Shown in pieces: positions 11,321 through 24,670 of a DNA stretch of 64,000 nt. Source of the stretch: Sclerodactyla briareus (Eukaryota > Echinodermata > Holothuroidea > Dendrochirotida > Sclerodactylidae). The DNA is taken from contig JAODTK010001444.1 in the NCBI GenBank assembly GCA_026419785.1, forward strand, positions 868,001-932,000. Reading direction: 5' to 3'. Below the pieces are notes generated by a model, which saw only the letters and a list, made by a program, of their open reading frames with translations, made no database searches and was not told the DNA's origin. The position numbers were made by a program, and so were the translations under genes. Within the stretch, counting starts at the first letter, position 1. Each line of letters begins with the position of its first letter.

Positions 11321-14300
11321 TTTGGTCTGTTGAGTGGTCAGCGGGAAAGCAGCACACCTACCAAGGACTCGGAATCATGACATATCGAGTCTTCGTCTCG
11401 TCTGACCTGAGGGTTTCGATCAGATTCCCCGGGTTGTTAGGCGACGCTCCACATGAATATAGCTGTATTGGGGTAGTGAATAGTGGGTGTTAGTGTGATG
11501 TATCGTGGGGCCGGTCACACTAAAATGATATTCTATAGTATCGTTCTACATCGATGTTCTATTCCGGGGCAACATACCAGGCTCTTCATTCATTACGCTT
11601 TAAACACCTTTCAGTTAACACACAGATTCGAACACGATTCGCTATTTGGAGTCGAAAAACCGATTCCCGATGTGGAATAGCCCTCCCTATATATGTTGTT
11701 GATATCCCTCCTGTAGAGCTGAAGTATTTCTCGAATTTTCCCAATCGTTTTTTCGATGTGACGGCGATGTAGGAATGTAGTTGTTCAAACATCTCGATTT
11801 GAAGAAAGCAGTGTAGTGGATATGCTCACGTTTATGGCAGTTGTTACCACCTGATTTCAAGGAAAATCGTGTAGCAGTACGACTATATAATAATCGTGAT
11901 ACTGTGACGGAACCTTCGGGGTCTATGTTTAGGGTGCATTGGTGGTGTCCCTTCCACTTTTTTTTTTAAACAGTTCAAAGGCTGAAATATCTACTACGTT
12001 AGTCGAAATGATGATGAAACGTACAAATTGATTGTTCCATGAAAAAAAAAACCAGAAACAAAGCGAGTTACGGTCGGTGTCCAGCCACGATTATCAAGGA
12101 CATGGTTAAGATACCCTGAAGGTTATAAAATTAAATCAAATGGTGAGCCAAAGCACCCGACTTGCCTCAGGTCGTAGGGAATTTATTCCCGAGTCGAGAC
12201 AATGACACGGGGTGCACCCACAGTTACGGGAGTCTATTACGAGCATGGATGGTGGGTTTTTGGCAGCGGGTCTCCAGGTGCCCATACCGCGCAAAAGTGA
12301 TTTAGAGGACGGGAAAACAGATTGCCTGCGAGGAGCGAGATCAAATATAACCATAATCTCAGAATTTACAGCGTCTGTCTGGAAGCAGGATAGGGTCTAG
12401 AGAACGGACGAAGATTGGCGATGTGAAAAAGAGGAAAAGTGCCTAGTTTTTTTGTTTTGTTTTTTTTGGGTGGGGGAGAGTTCACATTACCCAAAATGGT
12501 AAAAGGCCGACACATGAACAGCGATGAAGCAAACTGCAAGTTATGGTGTCGGGTAGTCCCCTCATCCCTACCTCAAATGGGGGGGGGGGGGGGGCAGGAT
12601 TTCCATTCAATTGAATAGAGGGCTCTCGAAGTAGTCCAGCATAACAGACAGACCTTGTTCAGTTGTTGGATGCACGAAACTGTCAGCATCAACCAGAGTG
12701 GTCTGTATCTGTCGTCATGAACTTTCTCGTAATAAAGAAAAAGATCAAATGAAGATATTCTCTCATCCTGGTAAACACATGTATTATGTGCGTCCGTGTT
12801 TCTACAAGGCATAACGCGATTTCTGCTCCACCAGTGCGCCTTTTACGATAGGGGGGGTTACTCTTTGCCCAGTCGCCAGGAGAATGAATAAAAGAAGGAA
12901 CACAGATGAGAGTGTCAGTGGATAACTATATAAAATGTGTAATGAGACGAGAAGTTTATTTGAACATATTGGACTATTTGGGAAAGGACACGAGAATGCG
13001 GATGTATAAAATAGAAAGCGTATACGGTACATATGAGTATGACTATATGACATTGCCTAAGACTGACCACGAACGAGCGACCACAAGCAACTCTATGCCT
13101 ACTGTTTGGTTATAATTGAAGAGAAATGTTGGACTGGAAGTGTGGCTATACATCGATTCACATTAAAACATCAGATTATAGCGTGGACTAGGTATAGGTA
13201 TTGTCATATCCAACATAACAGGAGTACAGGACACAGAGACAAAAGATACTTGAGATCCCAATTGACAGCATGAAATATCAGCATTGTATCATAGTATAAT
13301 AATGAATAATAGATGGTCAGTCAATGGGTCAACCAATGTTGCCTTGCGCAGAGTAGTATTGTTTATATATGACGTTGATGCTACAAAAATACACCTTTTA
13401 CGATTGACAAAGGCGTATGGACCACTTTAAATTTGGGGGGATAGAATATTCGCCCAATTTACACAAAGGTGCCAGAATTCTACTACAGCCAATTAAACCA
13501 CCACTGCGCCAGGCCCCAGTTTGAGCAGAAACGATTTTCCTCCAGGCACAAATCAGAGAGTCAGTAGAAAATCAGGGCATTTGAAAAAATACAAACTACC
13601 TAATCATTACGAAATCTTCGTCCATTCCTGACTCAAACGACGCCTTGCAGCGCGTCAAACATTAACGAGACGGGCAGAGGGGTCCTATAGTTTGAACGAA
13701 GCTTGTAGGATTACGACGAAAAATTCCAGTTAGGGAAGATAGTGCGACCTAAAGAAATACATGAGACAAGTAGGGGTGGTATATAAAATTATTTGGGCCT
13801 GATATTATCCTGGAAGATCGGCTTCGTCAATCGCCAAACGAAAAAAAAAGATTATAGGATACCGTATTCTAGGCCTCCGAATGCTCGGATTATAATAAGG
13901 CCGTGCTCTTTCAATGTTATTTCATCTGCATATGCGGCGAAATTAGGACAATGCTCATTCTGATTTTGAAAAGGGGACTTACAGTTCAAATGATACCAAA
14001 TGATGATCCCGCATGAACAGTTCACCATACCTAGATGTAGGCCCACCTTAATCTTTCCTCGATAAGATAGCCACATGGGGGTTCGTCACTCCCTAGTATT
14101 TGCCTTCAATGCAGCCCATACTTCATTTTCGACCTCTTAAAAGTGATAGGCCTATTTCCAGTCCGTAGCAAAGAGCCTCACGGATGATCAGCTCGGAGCG
14201 AAAATCGAGGAGCGGTACACTTTCAACAATCCTCTTAACACAGATGTTGGAGAGATGCCGTATTATTGAAATAAATCGAGGGTAATTAATGATGGTGCGT

Positions 14301-17300
14301 ACAGTATGTCATGTACGATTGACGGCCTATGCATCGATTTCAGAGAAAATGGGGATCATGCCCTGTAACTGTTCAATTATCCCGCTAAACCAATGCGGGA
14401 AGACTTGTCCAATTCACTTGAGCGCTACGTGAAAGAGTTTGAAATACTGTTTAGTTTTGTAGAGATATTATTGATTCCAGGGCGGCAAGACTCTATCATT
14501 AATAGAAAGAACCCAAGACGTAATACGCAAAATAACCATGAGTGTGAATCCGGCAATTGGGTGTCGTTTTAATACTCGGATGCCTTACATGAAAATAAAT
14601 GAATTGCAGTGGAATAATACCATTCGCTCAAGACGAAGAATAGCTAATGCGTTTTTCAAATAATTTTTCGATCAAGCGTTATATCATCCCTTGAAAAAAA
14701 AAGACCACCTCTTCGTAAATGCGTTTGCCCACTTTCAAACCGTCCTCCCTCCGCACCCAGTCCAATCATAATCAATTCGTTTTCGTTATAATCCCACGCC
14801 CACCGTATTATTTGAAATCCGTAAGATTAGCATCATGAAAGGCCTCAGTCAGCTGACATAACAAACCGATCATATTCTAAGCAGTATTAATGAGTATGAA
14901 CGAACGGCAATGAAGGTGCGATTGCACCTAAGCTTACCGTGCTGCTCCTTTTGAAAAAGTCGTGGAGCCGTCCACACCATAACCTCCATGCCGGCGAAAC
15001 GGAGAAATTGGATTAGCAATCGCAGTGGCTCATTCGACGATTACAGTACGTCAGTCCTTGACAGACGCACGAGCGTTTCCAAGTGTGTGTGGATATACTC
15101 TCGACTCCTCGTGAACTATTATCGAATCAAACAATTCAAAATGATTTATAATACCATAAATACGTAAATCAAGTGAGAGAGCATCCCCCCCCCCCACCCT
15201 CTCAATAAACTACTGGTGTGGACGCCCTGATAAACTACTGGAGTGGACCCGCGCATTCACACTGCAATGAGAATTGAACTTGGAGGATAAAAAGGCGCCC
15301 TTTTCTGAATATGAGAATACTTTCGGAATTATTTGGTCTTCAAAGAAAAAAAAAAAGTAAAAAGTTAAACACACTTCCACTAGCTTAATACTCAAGTATG
15401 GAAAATGTAGGTGTCAGCATTTTAACGTTCAATATTTTCACTTTCAAAGGAGTTAATCTCACGATACGAATCTTTCTCAAAAATTGAATATTTCATTCTA
15501 CAAAACAAAATGCTATATTCTTAAGCATCTATTTTCATAAATGTACTTTACATGATTTATATACTATGTTTACATGTGCGTATACTGAAGGATAGATATA
15601 TTGTATGATCCTAACAATAGGAGATAGAAAGGGTGAGATGATATTAGAAATTATTCATTTCCGAGTTCCACCAAATAGTACAGGTACTCTTCCATGCAAC
15701 AAAAGGTCAAATGTCAGAGACCTGACTAGGTCGCTGGATGTTAGTGTCCCAAACCAAACCCGAAACAGTCGGACCACTAGAACTGTCCCCGCCACCCACT
15801 AAAAACCACGCCGACCTGCGGAAGAATTCCACTGCGGTGCTGACGCTTTGTGTGCGCAGTCCAGCAATATCACATCAATGAATAAATATACACCAAGAAA
15901 TGACCAAAATGATTGAGAGACTTTTAGGGGTGGAACCGTCACTTCGCCACAATATAATGGATATCTTATAATAACTTATTTCAACAAGTTCCAAAATAAA
16001 ATATAGGTAATAGACTAACTGCACATCTTTATAGTTTAACGAAGATAACTCTATATCCTGTATACCTTTGTATAAATACGACTCCCATAGACTAGATTTA
16101 CTTCTGCTTTTACCTTAACGTCGACTATTTTTTTCTAATAAAACCGCCCACGTCGCACGATGTAATCTGCTCTAACCACTTACTCATGGGTCGCTAAAGA
16201 GAGAGAAGCTGCGCGCCAAGTACACCAACTGCGAGTGCGGTCGTTGCCAACCCATAGTATCACTGTTACGCTCCCACAGAGAATCTGAACAGGCTTGCCC
16301 GAAAAAGCAGGGAACGTCAAGCATCATCAAAAACCTGTAAGGACCGTACTTCTTAACGGTGGTGTTGCTGTCACTCACTGCCATCTTCGCTGATGGCGTA
16401 CAAGTATGGAACGCCAAATGACATTATATCCGGCTTGCTGTGTGATGCGCCTACGTATTACCGGCAGAATAAGACCTTTATAGGTCCTAACGAGTGTTGA
16501 CATGGTCGCGCGTAGTCAGGGAATTACGTTTAATAGAAACCCTTACCAAGTACCCCATAAACTACATGACAGCCAGTAGTTATTGCTGAAGGGGGTAAGA
16601 ATATTGATGAATGAAAAACCAACACTACTTGTAAGGTTGAAATTCGATGTATTCCCAATGATGTTTTGAGTCGATTGTATGCTGCTACTTTAGGCAATGA
16701 AGCTGCCAGATTTGTTGATATTCTCATTTTCAACCTATAGCCGATTGAACCATTTTTCAGTATGGAAAATCATTCGGAATGATAAAGCCGGGATTCTCGA
16801 AAATCAATCTAGTGTTTGTGATCACACAAGACGGATTTTCCCTAGCTGCATCGGGCCTAATGTGGCCGGTATTTTGTTAGGCTAGGCCAGAGCTACAATC
16901 TGCGTAAGTCGTATGTTAGGCTATTTCCCAAGACTAATTTTAGCACCGGCACCATGTCGTCTTCCGGCACTCCTTCTCATGAGTCATTTTCATGTCGTGT
17001 CCCTTTAATTGGGTGGAATTTTCTGGGTATTTAGAATTCATGTTGCTATGGAAATTCAGGATCGACCTCCCGTTTTTTTTACAGTGTTTTTTTACATTTT
17101 CACGGGAATGAGAAGTTTCTTTAGTTTTCAGTTCTGAATTTACCTGAGGAGCTGTTTTGGGTCAACGTGGCTCAAAGTTTCACGAATTATTGACATTTCA
17201 GGTGTCCGGTAGAATCCATTGTACCCTTGAGGCTTCATTGTGCTTAACCTAGTTTTTGGGTGGTGTAGGAAATATAGGGTGACCGGGTCACCTCAGTTTG

Positions 17301-18615
17301 CCTGCATATACTCAAGATCATCATTAGCCAGTGGCTATTGTTATATACATGTTCGTGTTACGCAATGCTTCAAGTGGGTCACTTTGGCCAAGAGAAATTC
17401 CAGATTGGAACCATGTGCTTTCAGCCACTCCGAAGACACAAATCCACATAGATGGTTCATTAATCGTCTTTGAGCTTGTCATGTTGCATGTTGCCCCCTA
17501 TGGAGTGATAACACTAGTTGGTGTTTGCATAGTAGACTAAAAAAGAAGACAGACGGACATTTCTCCTAACTTACCTCATTTGACTCTACTGTTTACGCCA
17601 TTGGGAATAACATGCAGTATATCATAAATACAGGACATGTATATTAATAATGTTTCTAGACCATACAAAAACCCCCATCATTGTGATGAAGGCTCGGTTG
17701 GCAATGTGTAGGCTAATGTTTTGTCAGAACCAGTATAAAAGGCTAGAATCGATTCGTAGAGGCGACTATCGTCTCGCGATACCTACCCAACAATGACACG
17801 CGACGTTTGTATGAGGTCTCGACGAAAACCGTCACCCAATATACCGAAATTACAATTGTATCGAAAAACATCTCGACGATACACTGGTATCTATATATAA
17901 TTGCAGCAGACGTTATTTCCCGCCAGTTGCTTACCAGAATGCCTCTCCATTATTTAAAAAAATGGATTCTAAAAGACAACTATTGCGTAGTTACCCCCCC
18001 TGACTTCGTGTTGTGTTCTGCAGTTCGTAAGTTGGAGTAGAGGTCTCCTGATATTAGATATGAACTGACTGGTTGATATTGGGCCGTGCCACTGCTATAT
18101 TTTACTACATCGCCGCCCTGCCTCTGACTCCTCGCAACCTAACTCGGCAGCACTTTATCCACAACTGTGTTATTCTATCCTGGACCCGAATATCATAGGG
18201 CAACGTATGATATACAGGATCTGGGTCATACCTCTCACCGTCTCATCCCAGTCACATGCTATCTTGCATATCGGCCGTCACAAGCCTTACTCTACTATAA
18301 GGGCTCACAATAAGGCATAAATGAATAATTCATGAGAGTACAGACGATAAAGCCTTTATCGTGACGATCATATGGCGAAGAATGCATCAATATTTAACGC
18401 TATACCGCTGACGTCATCCCTCCTGGTAATACTATACTCTGGGTTCTGGAAGGAGAATCCATCGAATTCGGTCTGATCGAGATTCATGATGAATAATTTG
18501 TCAGTCGGGGTAGGTTTGGCTCCTCTCTGGTGAACTCACGGCCAAAGTTACTCGTGTCCCGCTCCCGCCCTGGCGAAAGTGAAGAAATAAATCCGTAAAC
18601 AAAATCAGCTGCATA
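11321..18615. other. Unassigned sequence, no gene recognised
   Basis: Seven kilobases without a recognisable coding exon, RNA gene or transposon domain. Open frames here are all under 80 codons and unremarkable. A G run of about 14 lies at 12580-12594. A short duplication around AATAAACTACTGG occurs at about 15204 and 15230. The rest appears to be non-coding or strongly diverged sequence. Confidence 0.5.
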
Positions 18616-18617
18616 GG

Positions 18618-18712
18618 AGATATAGATATATATAATATAACTATATAGATATATATATAATAGTATATATTATCTAGATATATATATTAGTATTATATAT
18701 GATATGAAATAT
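18618..18712. repeat. AT/TATAGA microsatellite
   Basis: About 95 bases of imperfect (TA)n with repeated TATAGATATATATA words. It is self-complementary and likely to form cruciform or hairpin structures. Confidence 0.85.
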
Positions 18713-19619
18713 AGTTGTAGGTTTCACAGTCAATCTACGATGCCTGATGAAAAAAAATAAATGAAATTCACAGCTGGAAAACTAGTTACTTCCGTAACAA
18801 GAGAGCGGACCCTGGCAGGGATCTCTAGCCATGAGCATTGTTAATGACTTTCAAAGTGCTTACCGCATGGTGACTCGCTTGCCTCCGACTCCAAAACAAT
18901 GTACCTAATAATTGAATTCTACAGTACAAGTATGAATCATCTAATTGATCGGGTGTATGTGTTTAGGAGTCAGTGATGACTCTGTTACCTCGAGGATCTT
19001 CCTGATGGTAGTCGGACCGTAAACGAAAATAGAAGGCAACATTTATTTCCACTTGCCCGACTACATACATGTCATATATGGAAAACACCAGACGAGTTTA
19101 CCTTTCAGTTATCGTGCATACCCGAGATTTGAATAGACCCCAACCATGACCACCAAAATAATAGGGTTAGATACAGTTATCGCTAAATATCGCAAGTTCA
19201 GCCCTCCAATTTTGACCAGTTATCGTTATTCATAGGGGGGGATCAACTACTTGTGATGTTGTTGACCACAAGTGAATTTTTGATCTGACCCAAGACAATA
19301 GTGATCATCTACACCTATGGCCATCCGACGCCTTTCAGAGAGCTTTTCAATAACCACCAAAGTTCAATCCGACTGACGAAAAAGTTACCCTGTCGCCTAC
19401 ATTTCAAAATACCTTGACACAATTTATCGGATTTACGATTTTGTATTGTTAGAGTAATTTTTCAGCCTACCTGCCAGCAGAAAGGTAGAGGAAGCTAAAG
19501 CTTGTTCGTAAATCCTTAAATCGCTCAGGAAGGACTTATCCTTCCATGTCCTTCAAGTAGTTTATTAGGATGTCACTGTGCACGGTTCACGAAACACGTT
19601 CTGCACTTTATAATCAGTA
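18713..19619. other. Unassigned sequence
   Basis: No gene, RNA or repeat family recognised between the AT microsatellite and the next minisatellite. Confidence 0.5.
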
Positions 19620-19915
19620 TCAATTATAGTGGAATAGTATACATAATAACTTTTGAGTGGATATAATATAAGTATGCATGAGTACCAGTTGAATAGAATA
19701 CAAACAATCGATGTTTATGAGTACACTACTAGTATACAAATTATCAATGTCTATGAGTGGAATAGTATACAAATAATAAGGTTTTATGGTTGAATAGTAT
19801 ACAAATACTAAATGCTTAGCAGTGAAAAAAAAAAAAAACAAAAAGAATAGTATACAAGTACTGAATGATTGTCCGTAGAATAGTCTACAAATAATGATGT
19901 TTATGAGTCACTACC
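19620..19915. repeat. ~40-bp minisatellite (GAATAGTATACAAATA-type)
   Basis: About seven diverged copies of a 35-42 bp unit built around GAATAGTATACAAATAAT and GATGTTTATGAGTG. It contains an A run at 19825-19838. The minus-strand open frame at 19620-19841 (tyrosine/isoleucine-rich) follows from the repeat. A further piece of the same repeat occurs at 20795-20870. Confidence 0.8.
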
Positions 19916-20057
19916 AACATAAACAAGAGGCAAAAACTGCAAACAACAATGCTACGTAATGATAGCTGGATCTCGAAGGAGATGCGAAATATCGATTGAG
20001 CTAGGGAAAATGTGAGTAACACAGCATAAACAATGGTGGGGTGAGGCTAATTAGTGT

Positions 20058-20185
20058 TTCGCTGATTGACAGGGGATAATCCCTTGGATTATCCCGGAGA
20101 GCATTTGCGCCTCATTGATTGACAGGAGATAATCCTCAGCAGGATTATACTAATGAAGGCCATTTGCGCTTGGTGATTGACAATA
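20058..20185. repeat. ~69-bp tandem repeat with hairpin core, 2 copies
   Basis: The words TGATTGACAGG, GATAATCC, GGATTAT and CATTTGCGC recur at about 69-bp spacing (20062, 20127 and a partial copy at 20174). In each unit GGATAATCC is followed at once by its reverse complement GGATTATCC (or GGATTAT), giving a 7-9 bp hairpin stem. Confidence 0.7.
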
Positions 20186-20687
20186 TGCAAAATAGGGAGG
20201 GGGTGGCGAGTTGTTACCATTATCTCTTTTGTGATGGTAGGTCGTTCCGAATGTTCCGACCAATGTGTACTCGTTTTCAGGTTCAATTCACAGTAATTTT
20301 CTTTCGCTTTCGGTAATTTTAGTGGACCAATTTCGGTCATGGTCGATGCCAATCACTCTCAGGTTTTCAATGGAGTGACTGACCATTTTGTGAAATGCTT
20401 AGCAACCGGCGCTCAATTTTTTTGGGTCTTGATTGTTGACCGTGTTTGGTCAATTCTCTTCCTCAGGGTTGGTTTTTTGTTCCCCGATGTAACTGACTCC
20501 GCAGAGGTTACAGTAACTTAGGTAGAACCAGTTCTTCGAGACGCAATCAATATCCTGTGAATCGGAACTTGCGGGATGTCTGGAACTTTTGAAACACTTG
20601 TGCTATCACCAAGTTTGGCACGTTTTGCATTGGATGGGCAGGGCGGCTGCCACCGGTGTTTGTTTGCGGCTCGGCTTGCTCCGGAAA

Positions 20688-20790
20688 AATTATATATATA
20701 TATATTATATATATAGTATATATATATATATTATATATATATATATAATATATAAAGATATATTATTATCTTATCTATATATCAGTGGTG
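20688..20790. repeat. TA microsatellite
   Basis: About 100 bases of (TA)n with minor interruptions, immediately left of the resumed 40-bp minisatellite. Confidence 0.9.
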
Positions 20791-20794
20791 TAGT

Positions 20795-20870
20795 ATAGCC
20801 AAGTCGATCGTTTATCAGTGTAATAGTTATACAAATGATGTATGTTTATGAGTGGACTAGTATACTTTTC
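20795..20870. repeat. Detached part of the 40-bp minisatellite
   Basis: One to two copies with GTAATAGTTATACAAATGATG and TGTTTATGAGTGGACTAGTATAC, the same unit as at 19620-19915 and in the same orientation. About 880 bp, including a TA tract and the 69-bp hairpin repeat, separates the two parts and looks like an insertion. Confidence 0.65.
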
Positions 20871-23320
20871 AGCAAAAGTACTATCGTGTCTTGGGCTCCA
20901 AACACGTGGATAGTTAACTATTCACGTTTTAGGAAATGAACACGGTTGGTTATGTGCTTGTAACCAGAGGACGAATATGTTTATCGCTGTATGAGAATTT
21001 TCATCTCGCCAACCTGGAGTCTACGGATTAGAAACTTTGCTGGTGGGAACATATTTCAACGTAGTGAGGGCCCGATCAGGGGGTGTACAGACATGGGAGT
21101 TTGCTGGGACCATCCCCGTGGTAGCCACGAAAGACCTGCGCCGATATCACTACGGTAACGACCTTGAGAGTCGCGTCTAATTCCGATATCCTCGCAAAAT
21201 CATGAATCGTGCAACAATCTCTTGAGATTATTTCAATGGAATACGTCCCCTGGTCCAGTAGGCTCCGACAAGAATCTCAGGGACTTAAATCTGTAACCTG
21301 CTGCGAGGAACCGTACCAAAGGGAAGTAGTCCGTGAAAGCTGCAATGACCGATCTACCCTCTATGTAGAATATTCAGCGTTAATAGGAAGAGGATGATGA
21401 TAGGAAGCGAATATGAATGCATAAAAGCTTGCCTATTTAACGGCTTCAGTATGGAACAGAGTGACAATGCACAGTAGCTAACCTATCCTTTTCTAGTTGG
21501 TCGAATGTGATGTAAGGTCACGTTCAAATTGTTTAAATGATTCCATCAGGTGTCTTGAAAAAATTTGCAGCATTTCTGGTGTATGCCGAGCATGACCCAC
21601 CAAAATTGACCCATGTATCACTTTTGACCCAAATTTCTGAACAACCATTCGTACTTTTAGTCAATTAAAATACTGACAAACTTTCATGATCGTCGATCCA
21701 TTCTGTTGGGAATGAAGCAGCGTGGCCTCCAATCAAAACACCCAAGGTATGTTCCGTTGGTAAATGATATCACTGATCAACTTTCCATGGTCCATCCGCC
21801 CTGAACTGTAGGAAGAGAGGCTTTTGGCGTAATCAAAACAGTGGCCGAATTTACCCCAAGGTGATTTTCAACTAAAGTTGCTTAACACCCAAATCGTACC
21901 ATTGGTCAATGATTTCATGAAAAGAAAAAAAAAAAAGACTAGCTTCATGGACTCCACTTCATATGTGGGGAGGAAGCAACAATTGTTGATATGGCCCACA
22001 AAAATTAGTCACTCCGGCCAAAATGGCCCCTGGTCCGCTTGCCTCAATCTTTGACGATAATTTTTCACCCGATTGTAAAAGTGCACAATTTTACAAATTG
22101 GCAGGTGTTTTTCTCGGCTCGGCATGATTTTCGTACATTTCACAACTTTTGTTTTGTTTTTCACCAGTTTTATTTCCGGCCCAGCGCGGCCTCCTAATAT
22201 CGACCTTGAATGGCCTTGAACAATTTTCGACACATTATTCACTGTCTTTTTGAGGAGGCACAGCGGTACAGCCCCATTGCCACATATGTTTTCTCACTCA
22301 CGTACCCCACAGAATACTTGTAAAAATTGTATAGATACCCATGTGAGACAGAGGGTCAGCTCGTGTGTGGTCGATGCAAAGACTTTTACAAGGTTTTCTT
22401 GTATTGTGGGAACCGGACTGTGATCCCTGAACTAATCCATAATCACAACAACTAATTTTGATCTTCCATAAAAAAAAAAACCCGATTTCACTAGCCCGAT
22501 CAAACAGGCGTTGTGAGAATTGTACATTAAATGAGGTCTGGAAGATAGAGGGTGCTGGATTATAATCAGTAGCCATTGGGAAGAGATATATATATTTTTT
22601 TTAAATATGTCTTGACACAACACCAGTAGCATGATTGCTAAAGCAGCGATGATCATATATAGTGGCATGACATGAAGATAGTAAGCATTGTAAAAAAAAA
22701 AATATGAGTTTGGCATAATGGATATGTATATCTTTATTAGCTAATTATGCTGCTAACTATGCATATAAAGTTTTTACATATTACACACCTTGCAATTTAC
22801 AAACCAAAATACACTTCCTCCGACATGTGTTTTTTCCTGATGGTTCTTCTTATGGAGAGGAATTAGTTCTGTCTTTCCATGGTGTGTTAGGAATTAGGTT
22901 AGGAATAGGGACAGGTATAGCTATAGAGGTAATTCCCCTTTCCTGGGGTGTCTACGGTCAAACAATCAATAATAAAACATCACAACAAAGACGGTATACA
23001 CACAATGGGTCAAAAGTAGACTTGGAGCATTAAGCAATGGATAATACTCAGTCTGACCACATTCGTACCTGGCTGGGGAAACTCGTACATGCAGGGGAAA
23101 ACTACATACTGAGCATGCATGGAGATGAACCAATAACCAGTACCACCCCACCCCCCGCTTTAATCAGATGAATGCTGAACTAATGGAAGAAATACTGACA
23201 TATCACGGGTGCAGGACAAGATTCTTTTCCCTGCTACAGGTGACTAGCCTCTGTGTTGGTTAGAAAAGACACTTCACTTTCTGTTCAAGTGAACTCCCCT
23301 GTCCTATGCTAACCTATAGA
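20871..23320. other. Unassigned sequence, with a TGACC-style dispersed repeat at about 21540-22260
   Basis: No coding exon recognised. From about 21540 to 22260 the text has repeated GACCC/GACCTTGAATGGCC phrases in the same style as the block at 27600-28870, suggesting an old relative of that family. I cannot align it reliably by eye. The remainder has no recognisable content. Confidence 0.4.
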
Positions 23321-24670
23321 CGTGTCCTCAATGTTGGAACTAGTTCATACTTACAACACAGGTGATCATAGTGTGAACTTTGTCAACTATCCCATTGTCC
23401 ATCGCCTGCCAAGCCAAGGTGTCACTCTACGAAATGTTAGGCTAGTAATAAGACAACACAGGGATTGCGATAATTTGACATGCCCCTACCGTTTTCCTGC
23501 TCAGCTAACTGGTTCTCAATGTTTGCTAGTATAGACAACCCAGTGATTGTATGACATCACCTGTGGCCTCTGGCCAACTAAGGTGTCATTTCCAAATGTT
23601 GGCTAGTATATCCAATACAGTGATTGTTGACATCTCCTGTCATCTCTCTGCCAACGCGTCAATGTTGGCTAGTGTAGACTACACCGTTATTTGTAATGCC
23701 TCACCACTGTCCCCTGCCAGCTACGGTTTGTCGCTCAATGTCTAGTATAACCACCCAGTGATTGTATGACTCTCCCTGTCCTCTGTCATCTGCAGTGTCA
23801 TTCAATGTTGGCTAGTATAGCCCACACAAGTGATTGTCTTACATCACCTGTCCCTCGCCAAATAAGGAGTCCTCTGGTGTGTTGGATCTAGTATAGAAAT
23901 CAACCAGTGATTGTAAATGCCATCTCCTGTCCTCTGGCAACTAGTGTCGCTCATGCTGGCTAAGTAATATAACACAGTGATGGTAATGACACCTGTCCTC
24001 CGCCAACTAAGGAGTCACTCAAGTGTTGGCTAGTATTACAAACCCCGTGATTGTATGACATCACCTGTCCTCTGCCAACTAAGGTTTCCGCTCATGTTGG
24101 CTAGTATATCCAACCCAGTGCTTGTATCTACATCACCTGTCCTCATTGCTAACTAAGAGTCACTCAGATTTGTGCGCTATATAACACACAGTGATTGCTG
24201 CCATTCACCTGTTCCCTCTGCCAATTAGTTGTAAGGTCATGCTTGGTGCTAGTATATACAACACAGTGATTGTATGACATCATCACTGTCCCTCTGCCAA
24301 CTAATGCAAGGGTGTCATTCAATTTGGCTAGTATCAAGAAACCCCCCCACACAATGATCTGTATGACATCTCCTTTCATCTGCCAACTCAATTTTGCTAG
24401 TGTAGACAACACAGTGATTGTATGAACATCACCTGTCCCCTCCAGCTAAGGTAGGTCGCTCAATGTTGGCTAGTTACACAACCCAGTGATTGTTTGCCAT
24501 CACACTGTCCTCTGCCAACTAAGGTGTCATTCAACTGTTGGCAGTAAGAACAACCACAGTGTTGTAGACCCCCTATCCTCCGCCAACTCGGAGCACTCAG
24601 TGTTTTCTAGTATAGACCCACGTGTTGTATGACATCTCATAACCTCTGCCTACTAAGGATCACCAAATTT
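23321..24670. repeat. ~72-bp minisatellite, about 18 copies
   Basis: A repeated unit with the words GGCTAGTATA, CAACCCAGTGATTGTATGAC, CATCACCTGTCC, TCTGCCAACTAAGG and GTCACTCAATGTT. Copies are more diverged at the left end (23321-23500) and more uniform to the right. Copies differ by many small indels. Open frames crossing the array are repeat by-products. Confidence 0.9.
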
